A stretch of 64,000 nucleotides of DNA from Clostridiales bacterium UBA7285 (GTDB lineage Bacteria > Bacillota > Clostridia > Peptostreptococcales > Anaerovoracaceae): positions 1-64,000 of the forward strand of contig DKRJ01000026.1 of assembly GCA_002472145.1 (NCBI GenBank). Direction: 5' to 3'. Of the stretch, positions 16,451 to 24,552 are shown piece by piece. The number at the start of each line of letters is the position of its first letter. Within the stretch, counting starts at the first letter, position 1. The notes beneath the pieces were generated by a model, which had not been told where the DNA came from, did not search any database, and was given only the letters and a program-made list of their open reading frames with translations. The translations under genes were made by a program, and so were the position numbers.

Positions 16451-17710
16451 TCAGAAGCCGTGGCCGCCGCCACCGCCTCCGCCGCCTCCTCCGCCGCCAC
16501 CGCCGGAGAAACCGCCGCCACCGCCGCCGCTGCTGCTGTCGCTGGAGTTTAAGTGCCTCGTGTGGGAGATCAGAGCACCCTGGACGACTTTCGAACGAGG
16601 CGATCTGCCTGACAACAAAGGCTGGTCCTTAGGCGAAGGCTTGAACTTGCGGCGCTGTCTGATCAGTCTGATGAAATTGATGAGGACACCTAAAGTGAGA
16701 GCCATCAGGGCGCTCGTTATATACCGCATATGCTGCGAGATCCTTCCGCCCTGAAGCAGGGTGTACTCCTGGGCAAAGGCTTCGGAAGCACATTCGTAAT
16801 ACTTTTCGGCGGAGGCGAGTTTATAGACGTTGTCCGTGATCGAATTTGCGTACGATTTCGTTACGACACTGTAGACGTAGCCCCGGCTGAAAATGTAGAT
16901 GTTGCGGTTCGCCATGTCGATGACGAAGACGGTACCGCTTTCCGACCCGAATCTTTCCGCATACTGCTCTTTCGCGAATTCGGAAGTTTCCTGTCCCCAC
17001 GCTCTGGCGCTCACGAACATGACGTTTCCGTATTCCGTGACAGGCTTCATATCATCAAGGAGTTTCGATCTCTCGGCTTCCGTCATCAGCCCTTCGCCGT
17101 CAGTGATGACCGCCTCGTACCCCGTGTCGGAGTTGGAATAAGTCAGATCGCCTGCCGTGGTATTTCCCGAGGTCCCGCCCGCAGACGAGAGGAGCGAGTA
17201 GACCTGACTGAAGACATTGTTCGCGAATTCGTAATATGAGCCTTCGGAGGCCAGTGCAATATTTTCGTCCAGGATGGACTGGGCTTCGTCGTCTGTCAGC
17301 GTTTCATAAATACTTCCTTCGGAATACAGGTACGTCGTACTATTGCCCAGGTCGAGTACCAGCACTACGCCGCCTTCGACTCCGAACTCATCCTCCAGAC
17401 CGGAAATAGCCATCTGCGCGGTATCTCCGTCTTGCGCGGAGGATGCCAGGAAGAGAGCGTTCCCGTATTCGGTCACGTTCTTCATCTCCAGGACCAGCAG
17501 CGACTCGTCATTTATATCCAGGACGTCGTCGTCATCTCTGATCACTGCTCTGTATCCGGTCACGACGTTCGTATATTCGCTGACTTCGGAACTCTCTTCC
17601 GCGCGAACGGGCTTGATGACGGAAACCGACGCAAAGGCCAGAATGAAGGCAAATGCGGTCAGCACAGCGGAGAAATGACGTAATATCCTTTTCATATCAG
17701 TCTTCTGCAT
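16451..17710 (-). CDS. Secreted/membrane protein with two TPM domains and a glycine tail
   Basis: This 419-residue protein has a signal-type hydrophobic N-terminus (about 10-35). Two TPM-like domains follow (about 45-165 and 190-310), each with Y-A-V-I-D and V..LDL or V..IDM segments. One transmembrane helix (about 335-350) precedes a basic region and a Ser/Gly tail that ends in a near-continuous glycine run and HGF. TPM domains occur in envelope proteins linked to membrane quality control, but their role in bacteria is poorly known. The start at 17710 has a strong AAGGAGGG site seven bases upstream and overlaps the upstream gene by 14 bases. Confidence 0.8.
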   Translation of the reverse strand: MQKTDMKRILRHFSAVLTAFAFILAFASVSVIKPVRAEESSEVSEYTNVVTGYRAVIRDDDDVLDINDESLLVLEMKNVTEYGNALFLASSAQDGDTAQMAISGLEDEFGVEGGVVLVLDLGNSTTYLYSEGSIYETLTDDEAQSILDENIALASEGSYYEFANNVFSQVYSLLSSAGGTSGNTTAGDLTYSNSDTGYEAVITDGEGLMTEAERSKLLDDMKPVTEYGNVMFVSARAWGQETSEFAKEQYAERFGSESGTVFVIDMANRNIYIFSRGYVYSVVTKSYANSITDNVYKLASAEKYYECASEAFAQEYTLLQGGRISQHMRYITSALMALTLGVLINFIRLIRQRRKFKPSPKDQPLLSGRSPRSKVVQGALISHTRHLNSSDSSSGGGGGGFSGGGGGGGGGGGGGGHGF

Positions 17711-19337
17711 CGTTTTTCCCTCCTTCCCTGTTGAAGAAATTCGGAAGAGGGCGGGTGACGAGTATATTGTAGCAGTGGATCAGCGCGACCGAGAGCACTA
17801 CGGTCGACGCCAGACACGCTATGGACGCCGCGTAGAAATAATAGTCCTTGACCGTCTGGGAAAGGGCGACGAACAAAGCGAACCAGACCGAAACAAACGG
17901 GAGCAGGATCACCATGCCCTGGCCTTTCTCTTTGATATACCTGACCTTCCCGATGCAGCGTATTAACACCACGACAGCTATCACGGACGAAACGAAGACC
18001 ACGAACAGCAGTCCCTCGTAGCGAGTCGAGGAGCCGGTGTTTTCCGGAATGAAGTCCGTCAATACGGAGACCAGACTTCCCACCAGCATCATCACTATAT
18101 AGACTCCGAACGACACCATGAACCCGGGGAAAGGTTTCGCGCTCATCTTTTTACGAGCCCTGCTCCTGCTCGCCGCGCTGCGGATCTGTTCGATCTTCTC
18201 AGCCGGCATCATGATCTTCTCGGCTCCGTTATACGCCGGGTCGTAGACGTGGTTCTCGCGGTCGCGCAGCTGGGTCATCTCGGATGAGAAGAGAAGCATC
18301 ACGATCAAAGTCATGATCACCGAAAAGCCCAGCGCGGTCGGAGCGGTCACAGAGACCAGAAACGCGAGCACCGCGAACAGCACCGCTGCCGTTATCAGCG
18401 AGGATATGAAATACTTGCGTGTGTCGACCGGCAGATCGGCCATCATCTCTCCGGTAGTTCCGTTCATGATGGAGTACGCGACGCGGTTTTTCTTCCTCCA
18501 CGTGAGGAACCATACAGGCAGCAGTTTCTCTTCGCATTTCCTGATGCTGATCGAAGTTTTCTCTTTGATGTTTATGTCGTCTCCGCCTTTCGTCACGCCC
18601 GCTTTGGAGATGTCCTCCTTGAGCGCGCCGAAGGCTTTGTCCATTACGGTCTCGTCGTAGAGATGAGGGTCGACGTTCGGACGGTCGGCGTAGAAGCCGG
18701 CCAGATAGCCGGTGCGGAAATCCGTGGTCTTTGTTTCAACGAAAGGCGCTATCTTGTCAGCGATGGAATCATCGAATGCGCCTGAGGCGTCGACGTTCAC
18801 CTGAAGCGGGTCATCAGGGGGAACAAAAAGCCCCTCGTAGACGTAGGTGTCCGTATAATCTCCGTGAGTGGACGATTCGGTGATCTCGACAGGGAAACCG
18901 CCTCTGACTTCTACGTCGTATTTCCAGTACGGGATGTATATGCCTCGGAACTGCTCCAGGTATTCGGGGCTCTTGAACTCCTTAGGCAGATACGAAAGGC
19001 CCTTGAGCGCCTGTTCATATTTGGTCTGGCACTTTTTCTTGGAGATCGTGAACGGAAGGATCTCGGCAGGCCTCAGGGCTTTGCCCATGCGCCCCTCGAG
19101 CACCTGCTCGGACCCGCAGTAAGGGCAGTAGCTGACGATGGAGTCATCGGGGCTCTCCAATTCCGCGCCGCAGTTGCTGCACGTGTAGACGGTGACTTCG
19201 TAGTCTTTCTGCTCTTCCGCGTCGTTTTTTTCGCCGTAGTCCTCCGGAGCGATCTCGCTGCCGCAGTGCCGGCATTTGAGTTTGGCGCTCGGTATGTTGT
19301 AATACATACTTCCGCCGCAGTTAGGACATTTGAACAT
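17697..19337 (-). CDS. Zinc-ribbon membrane protein
   Basis: This 546-residue protein starts with a zinc ribbon (CPNCGG...CRHCGS, residues 4-27) and a second ribbon (CSNCG...CPYCGS, about 52-75). A soluble domain of about 220 residues follows (KGIYIPYW-type and FRTGYLAGFYADRP segments), then three or four pairs of hydrophobic helices in the C-terminal half. Similar proteins, often mislabelled as primosomal or TFIIB-like, sit next to TPM proteins in Firmicutes. The overlap with the TPM gene suggests a shared membrane complex. Its function is unknown. Confidence 0.78.
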   Translation of the reverse strand: MFKCPNCGGSMYYNIPSAKLKCRHCGSEIAPEDYGEKNDAEEQKDYEVTVYTCSNCGAELESPDDSIVSYCPYCGSEQVLEGRMGKALRPAEILPFTISKKKCQTKYEQALKGLSYLPKEFKSPEYLEQFRGIYIPYWKYDVEVRGGFPVEITESSTHGDYTDTYVYEGLFVPPDDPLQVNVDASGAFDDSIADKIAPFVETKTTDFRTGYLAGFYADRPNVDPHLYDETVMDKAFGALKEDISKAGVTKGGDDINIKEKTSISIRKCEEKLLPVWFLTWRKKNRVAYSIMNGTTGEMMADLPVDTRKYFISSLITAAVLFAVLAFLVSVTAPTALGFSVIMTLIVMLLFSSEMTQLRDRENHVYDPAYNGAEKIMMPAEKIEQIRSAASRSRARKKMSAKPFPGFMVSFGVYIVMMLVGSLVSVLTDFIPENTGSSTRYEGLLFVVFVSSVIAVVVLIRCIGKVRYIKEKGQGMVILLPFVSVWFALFVALSQTVKDYYFYAASIACLASTVVLSVALIHCYNILVTRPLPNFFNREGGKNDAED

Positions 19338-19401
19338 ATCTTTTCCTGTTGAACTTTCTGCTTCGCGCTGGACGTTTTAAGTTTTACGCACATTTTTTCT
19401 T

Positions 19402-19429
19402 ATTGTATCACCTGTGGCCCGGATGACAA
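19402..19429 (-). promoter_or_regulatory. Promoter of the zinc-ribbon/TPM operon
   Basis: On the minus strand TTGTCA (19429-19424) and TACAAT (19407-19402) are separated by 16 bases, each matching the sigma-A consensus at five of six positions. The zinc-ribbon ATG is about 65 bases downstream, with AGGAAA as ribosome site. Confidence 0.65.
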
Positions 19430-19452
19430 ATACTCTTTCGGGTAATAAGCAC

Positions 19453-19500
19453 GTAATAAGTATGTATCAGTTCCGCGTAAAAAGTACGTATCATTTCAGA
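19453..19500 (+). repeat. Two 24-bp imperfect direct repeats upstream of the S9 peptidase
   Basis: GTAATAAGTATGTATCA (from 19453) and GTAAAAAGTACGTATCA (from 19477) are 24 bases apart, with a shorter copy GTAATAAGCAC at 19442. They lie just before a TATAAT at 19512-19517. The spacing and position suggest binding sites for a regulator acting on either divergent operon. Confidence 0.5.
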
Positions 19501-19511
19501 GCGGCTCAGAC

Positions 19512-19517
19512 TATAAT
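19512..19517 (+). promoter_or_regulatory. -10 element for the S9 peptidase operon
   Basis: A perfect TATAAT lies about 54 bases before the S9 start. The expected -35 position (about 19489-19494, TATCAT) is weak, which would fit an activator-dependent promoter using the adjacent direct repeats. Confidence 0.5.
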
Positions 19518-19570
19518 GTTAATTAAGGTCTATCATTTATTTTTTGCTTAATATCATCCGGAGGCTGGCC

Positions 19571-21628
19571 ATGAACAAAATCGAAATCGAAGATCTGCTG
19601 AAGTACAAGGCGCCCGAGAACATCGTCGCGTCGCCGGACGGCAGCGCAGCCGCTTTTCAGTGCGTTTACCCGGACGGGGACAAAAACGAATACCGCAGGG
19701 ACATTTATCTGATCCGCGGCGGCAAAGTCTCGCAGCTCACCTCGACGGCGGATTCGGCGATCGTCTGCTGGGACGACGACACTCACCTGATCATCGAGAG
19801 ACGCGAGCGTGTCGAACCGGACGAAAAGGACAAGGCTCCGGAAGGATTCACCGAACTTTACCGCATGGACATAAACGGCGGCGAACCGATGCGCTTCGCG
19901 GAGTTCAATTTCGGACTGCAGGAACTGAGGAAGATCCGCGACGGCCTGTACGTGGCGGTCGGCGAGATCAACGCTGAAGAGCCTGACGCGTATAAACTGA
20001 CGCGGAAGGAAGCTTCCGAAAAGGCCGAAGAGCGAAAAAAAGAACACGAGGAAGATTACGTTGTCCTCGATGAGGTCCCGTACTGGTTCAACGGCGCGGG
20101 GGTCACGAACAAAAAACGCAGCGCGCTGTTCACGATCAAGACGGATCCTCTCACGATCAGGAGGGTGACGAAGCCGGATTTCAACGTCGGAGACGTGGCG
20201 TACGACGGCTCGAAAGTATATTACGAAGGCCTCAATCACGGCAGGTCGCTGAAGAGATATTCGCACATATATTGCTTTGACGCCGAAACGGGCGAGTCTG
20301 AGACACTCTACGACAGGAACGACAGAGGCTTCTATGGCCTTTGCGTAGTCGGCAAGACCCTTCTGGCCGAATCCATCCTCGTAAAAGACGACCTCGAAAC
20401 GGTGACTCCGACGTTCTGCCGCGTCGAAAAAGGCAAAGTCACGGAGATCGTCAAACCGGACATCACCATCGGTTCGAGCGTGCTCTTCGACACCATGTCT
20501 GAGAGCGGGGCGGCATCCAGGACAGTCGGCGACAGGCTCTACACTGTCGCGACGGTAAAGGACCGCAATGTCATCTATTCGTTCGATAAAGACATGAACG
20601 GGACCGTCATTTTTGACAAGCCGGGCATCATCATGCAGCTGGACACCGACGGAAAGACGATCTGGTTCACGCATCAGGACAGCAGGAGCCTCGGCGAAGT
20701 CTATTCGATCGGCACTGACGGAAAAGGCCTGAAGAAACTCACGGATCTGAATAAAGGCGCGCTGGAGGGAAAATATGTCGCCACGCCGCACCGGATCGAC
20801 TGGAAGAGCCACGGCGAAGACCTGACGGGCTGGGTCCTCCTCCCTGAAAGTTTTGATAAGAATAAGAAGTACCCGGCGGTCCTGGACATCCACGGCGGCC
20901 CGCGCTGCTCGTACGGCGAAGTCTTCTTCCACGAGATGCAGGTATGGGCGGCAAAGGGATTCGTCGTCATGTTCACGAACATCCACGGCTCTGACGGCCG
21001 CGGGGACGAGTTCGCCGATCTCAAGGGAAAATACGGATATATCGACTACGAGGAACTCATGGACTTCGTCGACGTCGTCCTGAAGAAATACAGGAACGTC
21101 GACGAGAAGAGGCTCTGCGTCACGGGCGGTTCCTACGGCGGGTTCATGACTAACTGGATTGTCGGCCATACGGACAGGTTCTGCGCGGCCGCTTCCCAGC
21201 GCTCGATCTCTAACTGGGTGACGATGACTTTCATCAGCGACATCGGACTGAACTTCGGCCTTTCGCCGTGCGGGGCGGACGGGCTCTTCGGCGATGAGAA
21301 CACCGCTAAATTCTGGGAACATTCGCCGCTTAAATTCGCAAAGGGCGTAAAGACCCCGACGCTGTTCATCCACAGCGAGGAAGACTACCGCTGCCCGCTT
21401 CCGGAAGGGATGCAGATGATGCAGGCGATATGCAGCCAGGGAGTCGAGACACGCATGGTCGTATTCAAGGGAGAAAACCACGAACTCTCGCGCGAGGGCA
21501 AGCCTCTGCACAGGATCAGGAGACTTAAGGAGATAACCGACTGGTTCGTGTCGCACACGGAGAAAAAGCCCGCACGCAAAGCGTCAAAAAAGAAAGCATC
21601 GAAGACAAACGACAAAAGGAGCAGATAA
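19571..21628 (+). CDS. S9 family (prolyl oligopeptidase-like) serine peptidase
   Basis: The start at 19571 follows GGAGG with good spacing and gives 685 residues. An N-terminal beta-propeller-like region (about 1-420) precedes an alpha/beta-hydrolase domain with DIHGGPRCSYG. The catalytic triad is Ser521 (GGSYGG), Asp605 (HSEEDYRCP) and His637 (ENHELS), all at expected spacing. Such cytoplasmic enzymes release dipeptides or acyl-amino acids from short peptides, fitting an amino-acid fermenter. The C-terminus is Lys/Arg-rich. The stop overlaps the tldD ATG, so it is cotranscribed with two more peptidase-family genes. Confidence 0.92.
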   Translation: MNKIEIEDLLKYKAPENIVASPDGSAAAFQCVYPDGDKNEYRRDIYLIRGGKVSQLTSTADSAIVCWDDDTHLIIERRERVEPDEKDKAPEGFTELYRMDINGGEPMRFAEFNFGLQELRKIRDGLYVAVGEINAEEPDAYKLTRKEASEKAEERKKEHEEDYVVLDEVPYWFNGAGVTNKKRSALFTIKTDPLTIRRVTKPDFNVGDVAYDGSKVYYEGLNHGRSLKRYSHIYCFDAETGESETLYDRNDRGFYGLCVVGKTLLAESILVKDDLETVTPTFCRVEKGKVTEIVKPDITIGSSVLFDTMSESGAASRTVGDRLYTVATVKDRNVIYSFDKDMNGTVIFDKPGIIMQLDTDGKTIWFTHQDSRSLGEVYSIGTDGKGLKKLTDLNKGALEGKYVATPHRIDWKSHGEDLTGWVLLPESFDKNKKYPAVLDIHGGPRCSYGEVFFHEMQVWAAKGFVVMFTNIHGSDGRGDEFADLKGKYGYIDYEELMDFVDVVLKKYRNVDEKRLCVTGGSYGGFMTNWIVGHTDRFCAAASQRSISNWVTMTFISDIGLNFGLSPCGADGLFGDENTAKFWEHSPLKFAKGVKTPTLFIHSEEDYRCPLPEGMQMMQAICSQGVETRMVVFKGENHELSREGKPLHRIRRLKEITDWFVSHTEKKPARKASKKKASKTNDKRSR

Positions 21629-23058
21629 TGCTGATAAGATCAAGCGAATACCTTAGAGAAAAAAAGCCCGCGCTGAAGGCTTTGATCGACGAACTCTCCG
21701 GCAGATACGGATACGCTTCCGTACTGGCCCAGGACGCGCGCGCCTACGCATATAACGTCGTACCGTCGGGACGCTCGGCCGCTCCTCTGGCCCTGCAGTC
21801 AAAGCGCGGTTTTGTCGTCCGGGTATACGACGGCTCAGGCTACGCGGAATATTCTTTCAACGACATAAGCGATGAGAAAGTAAAGGACATCGCCGACAAG
21901 ATCGCTGAGAAGCTCGTTCCGCTGTCCGGGATGCTCTCCGGACGGTTCGGGAGGCTGAACAGGCCGCTCCTCTCCGAGGAACCGTGTACGATGGTGAAGT
22001 CCACCGAATGCGCGATACACCCGGACGAACTCGGCGGCGATAAGATACTGGAGCGGCTGTCCGCGATACGCGAAAAGACCGCTTCGTATGATGCGAGGAT
22101 CTTCGACGCGGCGGCCAGATACGAGTTCGCCGAGATACATAAGATGTTCATATCTCCGAAAAAGGACATGGAGCAGAACCTGATGTGGTCGGACGGTATG
22201 GTCGCGGCATTCGTCCGCGCGGGAGACGAAGTGAGGTCGAGCTACGTCCCGTTCTCATGCCTCGGCGGAGCGGAACTGATCGACATCATCGAGAGGGGAG
22301 CGGAGGACGCTGCGAAGACGGCAGTCGATATGATCGACATGGAACCGGTCACGCCCGGAGAGTACGACTGCATATGTTCGCCCGACATCACGGGACTCAT
22401 CGCGCACGAGGCTTTCGGCCACGGCGTGGAGATGGACATGTTCGTTAAGGACAGGGCGCTGGCGAAAGACTACATCGGAAAGCGCGTGGCATCCGATCTG
22501 GTCACGATGCACGACACTGCGTGCGCGCTGGACGATACGGGGTCGTTCTTCTTCGACGACGAAGGTATGCCTGCGGGCGACACGGTCATAATCGATCACG
22601 GCATCCTGAAGAAGGGAATGGCAGACGAACTTTCGGCTCTATCTCTGGGCGTCGCACCGACGGGAAACGGCAGACGCGAGAGCTTCGAGCGCAAAGCCTA
22701 CACCCGCATGACCAACACGTATTTCGAACCGGGCACCGACCGGCTCGAGGACATGATCGCCTCCGTAAAATACGGTTTTCTGCTCGACCAGGCGAGCAGC
22801 GGCATGGAAGACCCTAAGAACTGGGGCATACAGTGCATGGTGTCATTCGGCCGCGAGATAAAAGACGGCAGGCTTACGAGACGCCTCGTCGGCCCGGTGG
22901 TGCTGACCGGATACGTTCCCGACCTTCTGAAGTCCATATCCATGGTCAGCCCGGACCTGGGACATACCGGGACCGGCGGCTGCGGCAAGGGCTGGAAGGA
23001 ATTCGTAAAAGTCTCGTGCGGAGGACCGTACATAAAAGCCAGGATCAGGCTGGGATAA
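21628..23058 (+). CDS. tldD: TldD family metallopeptidase
   Basis: In the TldD/TldE heterodimer, TldD carries the active-site zinc and degrades unfolded peptides and peptide leaders. The 476-residue protein has the zinc motif HEAFGHG (H260, E261, H264), the ligand region DTGSFFFDDEGMP and the C-terminal GTGGCGKGW segment. It overlaps the S9 peptidase by one base and is followed 11 bases later by its partner, making a three-gene peptidolysis operon. Family assignment is secure. Confidence 0.92.
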   Translation: MLIRSSEYLREKKPALKALIDELSGRYGYASVLAQDARAYAYNVVPSGRSAAPLALQSKRGFVVRVYDGSGYAEYSFNDISDEKVKDIADKIAEKLVPLSGMLSGRFGRLNRPLLSEEPCTMVKSTECAIHPDELGGDKILERLSAIREKTASYDARIFDAAARYEFAEIHKMFISPKKDMEQNLMWSDGMVAAFVRAGDEVRSSYVPFSCLGGAELIDIIERGAEDAAKTAVDMIDMEPVTPGEYDCICSPDITGLIAHEAFGHGVEMDMFVKDRALAKDYIGKRVASDLVTMHDTACALDDTGSFFFDDEGMPAGDTVIIDHGILKKGMADELSALSLGVAPTGNGRRESFERKAYTRMTNTYFEPGTDRLEDMIASVKYGFLLDQASSGMEDPKNWGIQCMVSFGREIKDGRLTRRLVGPVVLTGYVPDLLKSISMVSPDLGHTGTGGCGKGWKEFVKVSCGGPYIKARIRLG

Positions 23059-23069
23059 GGAGTTGGGAC

Positions 23070-24407
23070 ATGGCGGAAACAGAAAGAACGAAAGCCGCGC
23101 CGGCGGCAGAAAAAAGCCCTGAGGCGGCAGAGAGAATAAAGCGGATACTGTCCGAACTGGGCGTCCGGCACTATACGGTCGAGAAGCGCACCACCGAGAG
23201 CGCCGAACTCTTCTTTGTCAAAAGAGATCTGGACACGGAGCGTATAAAGGAAATCACCGAGTACACGGTCACCGTATTCCGCGACGGAAGATCCGGGGAC
23301 GGCAAACCTCTGCGCGGCCAGTCCGACGCGGTGCTGACGCCCGGGATGACGGACGGAGAGATAAAGGACGCTCTCCGGCGCGCGATCGCCTCGGCGGAAT
23401 GCGCTTTCAACCCGGCGTACGAACTGTATAAAGGCGAGACTTCGCAGCCCGTGGCGGTGCCTTCCGGCCTGAATAAAATGAGCGTTGGGGAAGCGGCTGT
23501 CCACTTCGCGGAGGCGCTGTATAAGGCGGAGGACGCGTACGGCCCGGGCGCTTTCATCAACAGCGCCGAGATATTCTCGACAAAGACGACCGTCAGGTTC
23601 TCTTCCTCGGAAGGGTTCTGCTGCGGATATGAGATGCGCGCCTGCTTCGGCGAGTTCGTCGTACAGTGCAGAGAGCCGCTCGACGTGGAGCAGTACTTCC
23701 CGTTCAGATATTACGACGATGAGGCCGACGCGCTCACGGAGAAAGGGATAAAAGCTCTCGCCGCGGCATATGACAGAGCTCACGTTGCGGGAGAGACTAA
23801 AAAGGGAACGTACGACGTCATACTGTCCGACGATAATCTTAAGATACTGCTGGATCTCTACACGGAACGCACGGAGGCGGCCGCCGTTTACTCGGGGTAT
23901 TTCGACGTGAAGCCGGGAGACTTCATACAGCCCGGGCCTGTCGCGGGCGAAAAGATCGACATATTCGTCGAACCCACCGTGCCGTTCTCGCGCGAGGGCA
24001 TCCCTATGAAAGAGCGCAGGCTGATCTCGGATGGCAGAGTCGTTTTCCTGCAGGCGGACCAGCGCTTTGCCTCATACATACATATAGAACCAACAGGCCA
24101 CTACGCTAAAGTAAGGCTCGGCGGCGGTACGGTGCCACTGGCTGAGATGAAAAAGAACGCCCTCTATCCGGTGAGTTTCTCCGATTTTCAGATGGATCCT
24201 CTGACCGGTAAATTCGGCGGCGAGATCAGGCTGGCGTATCTGTTCGATGAGGACGGAAAGCCAAAGATCCTTACCGGAGGATCGATCAGCGGGAGCCTGC
24301 TCGAGAAGCAGAACAATCTGACTTTCTCCGAGGAACAGTACAGCGACGCCTCATACAGCGGACCGCTGGCAATAAAGATAAAAGGAGTTTCTGTAGCCGG
24401 CGTGTGA
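23070..24407 (+). CDS. PmbA/TldE family metallopeptidase partner
   Basis: The ATG at 23070 follows AAGGAG and gives 445 residues; the same frame is open further upstream but overlaps tldD with an implausible Arg-rich sequence. The protein has the PmbA/TldA fold signs (VTVFRDGRSGDG, FSSSEGFCCGYEMR, GGGTVPLAEMK, GGEIRLAYLF) but no HExxH-type zinc motif, as expected of the TldE subunit that shapes the proteolytic chamber with TldD. It is the last gene of the S9-tldD-tldE operon. Confidence 0.88.
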   Translation: MAETERTKAAPAAEKSPEAAERIKRILSELGVRHYTVEKRTTESAELFFVKRDLDTERIKEITEYTVTVFRDGRSGDGKPLRGQSDAVLTPGMTDGEIKDALRRAIASAECAFNPAYELYKGETSQPVAVPSGLNKMSVGEAAVHFAEALYKAEDAYGPGAFINSAEIFSTKTTVRFSSSEGFCCGYEMRACFGEFVVQCREPLDVEQYFPFRYYDDEADALTEKGIKALAAAYDRAHVAGETKKGTYDVILSDDNLKILLDLYTERTEAAAVYSGYFDVKPGDFIQPGPVAGEKIDIFVEPTVPFSREGIPMKERRLISDGRVVFLQADQRFASYIHIEPTGHYAKVRLGGGTVPLAEMKKNALYPVSFSDFQMDPLTGKFGGEIRLAYLFDEDGKPKILTGGSISGSLLEKQNNLTFSEEQYSDASYSGPLAIKIKGVSVAGV

Positions 24408-24424
24408 CAGGACAAAGCCGCGGG

Positions 24425-24468
24425 CCGGGCGTGCGTCATTACTGTCATAATTGATAGTGACAGCCCGG
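24425..24468 (+). promoter_or_regulatory. Nested inverted repeat between tldE and the lipoprotein gene
   Basis: CCGGGC (24425-24430) pairs with GCCCGG (24463-24468), and inside it CTGTCA (24442-24447) pairs with TGACAG (24458-24463). The structure has no U tract, so an operator or mRNA-processing stem is as likely as a terminator. Confidence 0.4.
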
Positions 24469-24552
24469 CGGATCAGCAATATCATTACGAATAGGATCCG
24501 TAGATTTTTTTGACATCCCCAGGACGGCGCGATGAGACGGGAATGAGAAGAA

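Noticed and set aside
16377..16754. Plus-strand frame encoding a poly-proline stretch
   Set aside because: It is the complement of the glycine-rich tail of the TPM protein; no ribosome site or sensible N-terminus.
19523..21556. Long minus-strand open frame (677 codons) opposite the S9 peptidase gene
   Set aside because: It lies antisense to a gene with an intact catalytic triad and ribosome site, and its product is Arg/Val/Asp-rich without any family motif. Such shadows arise from codon bias in GC-rich DNA.
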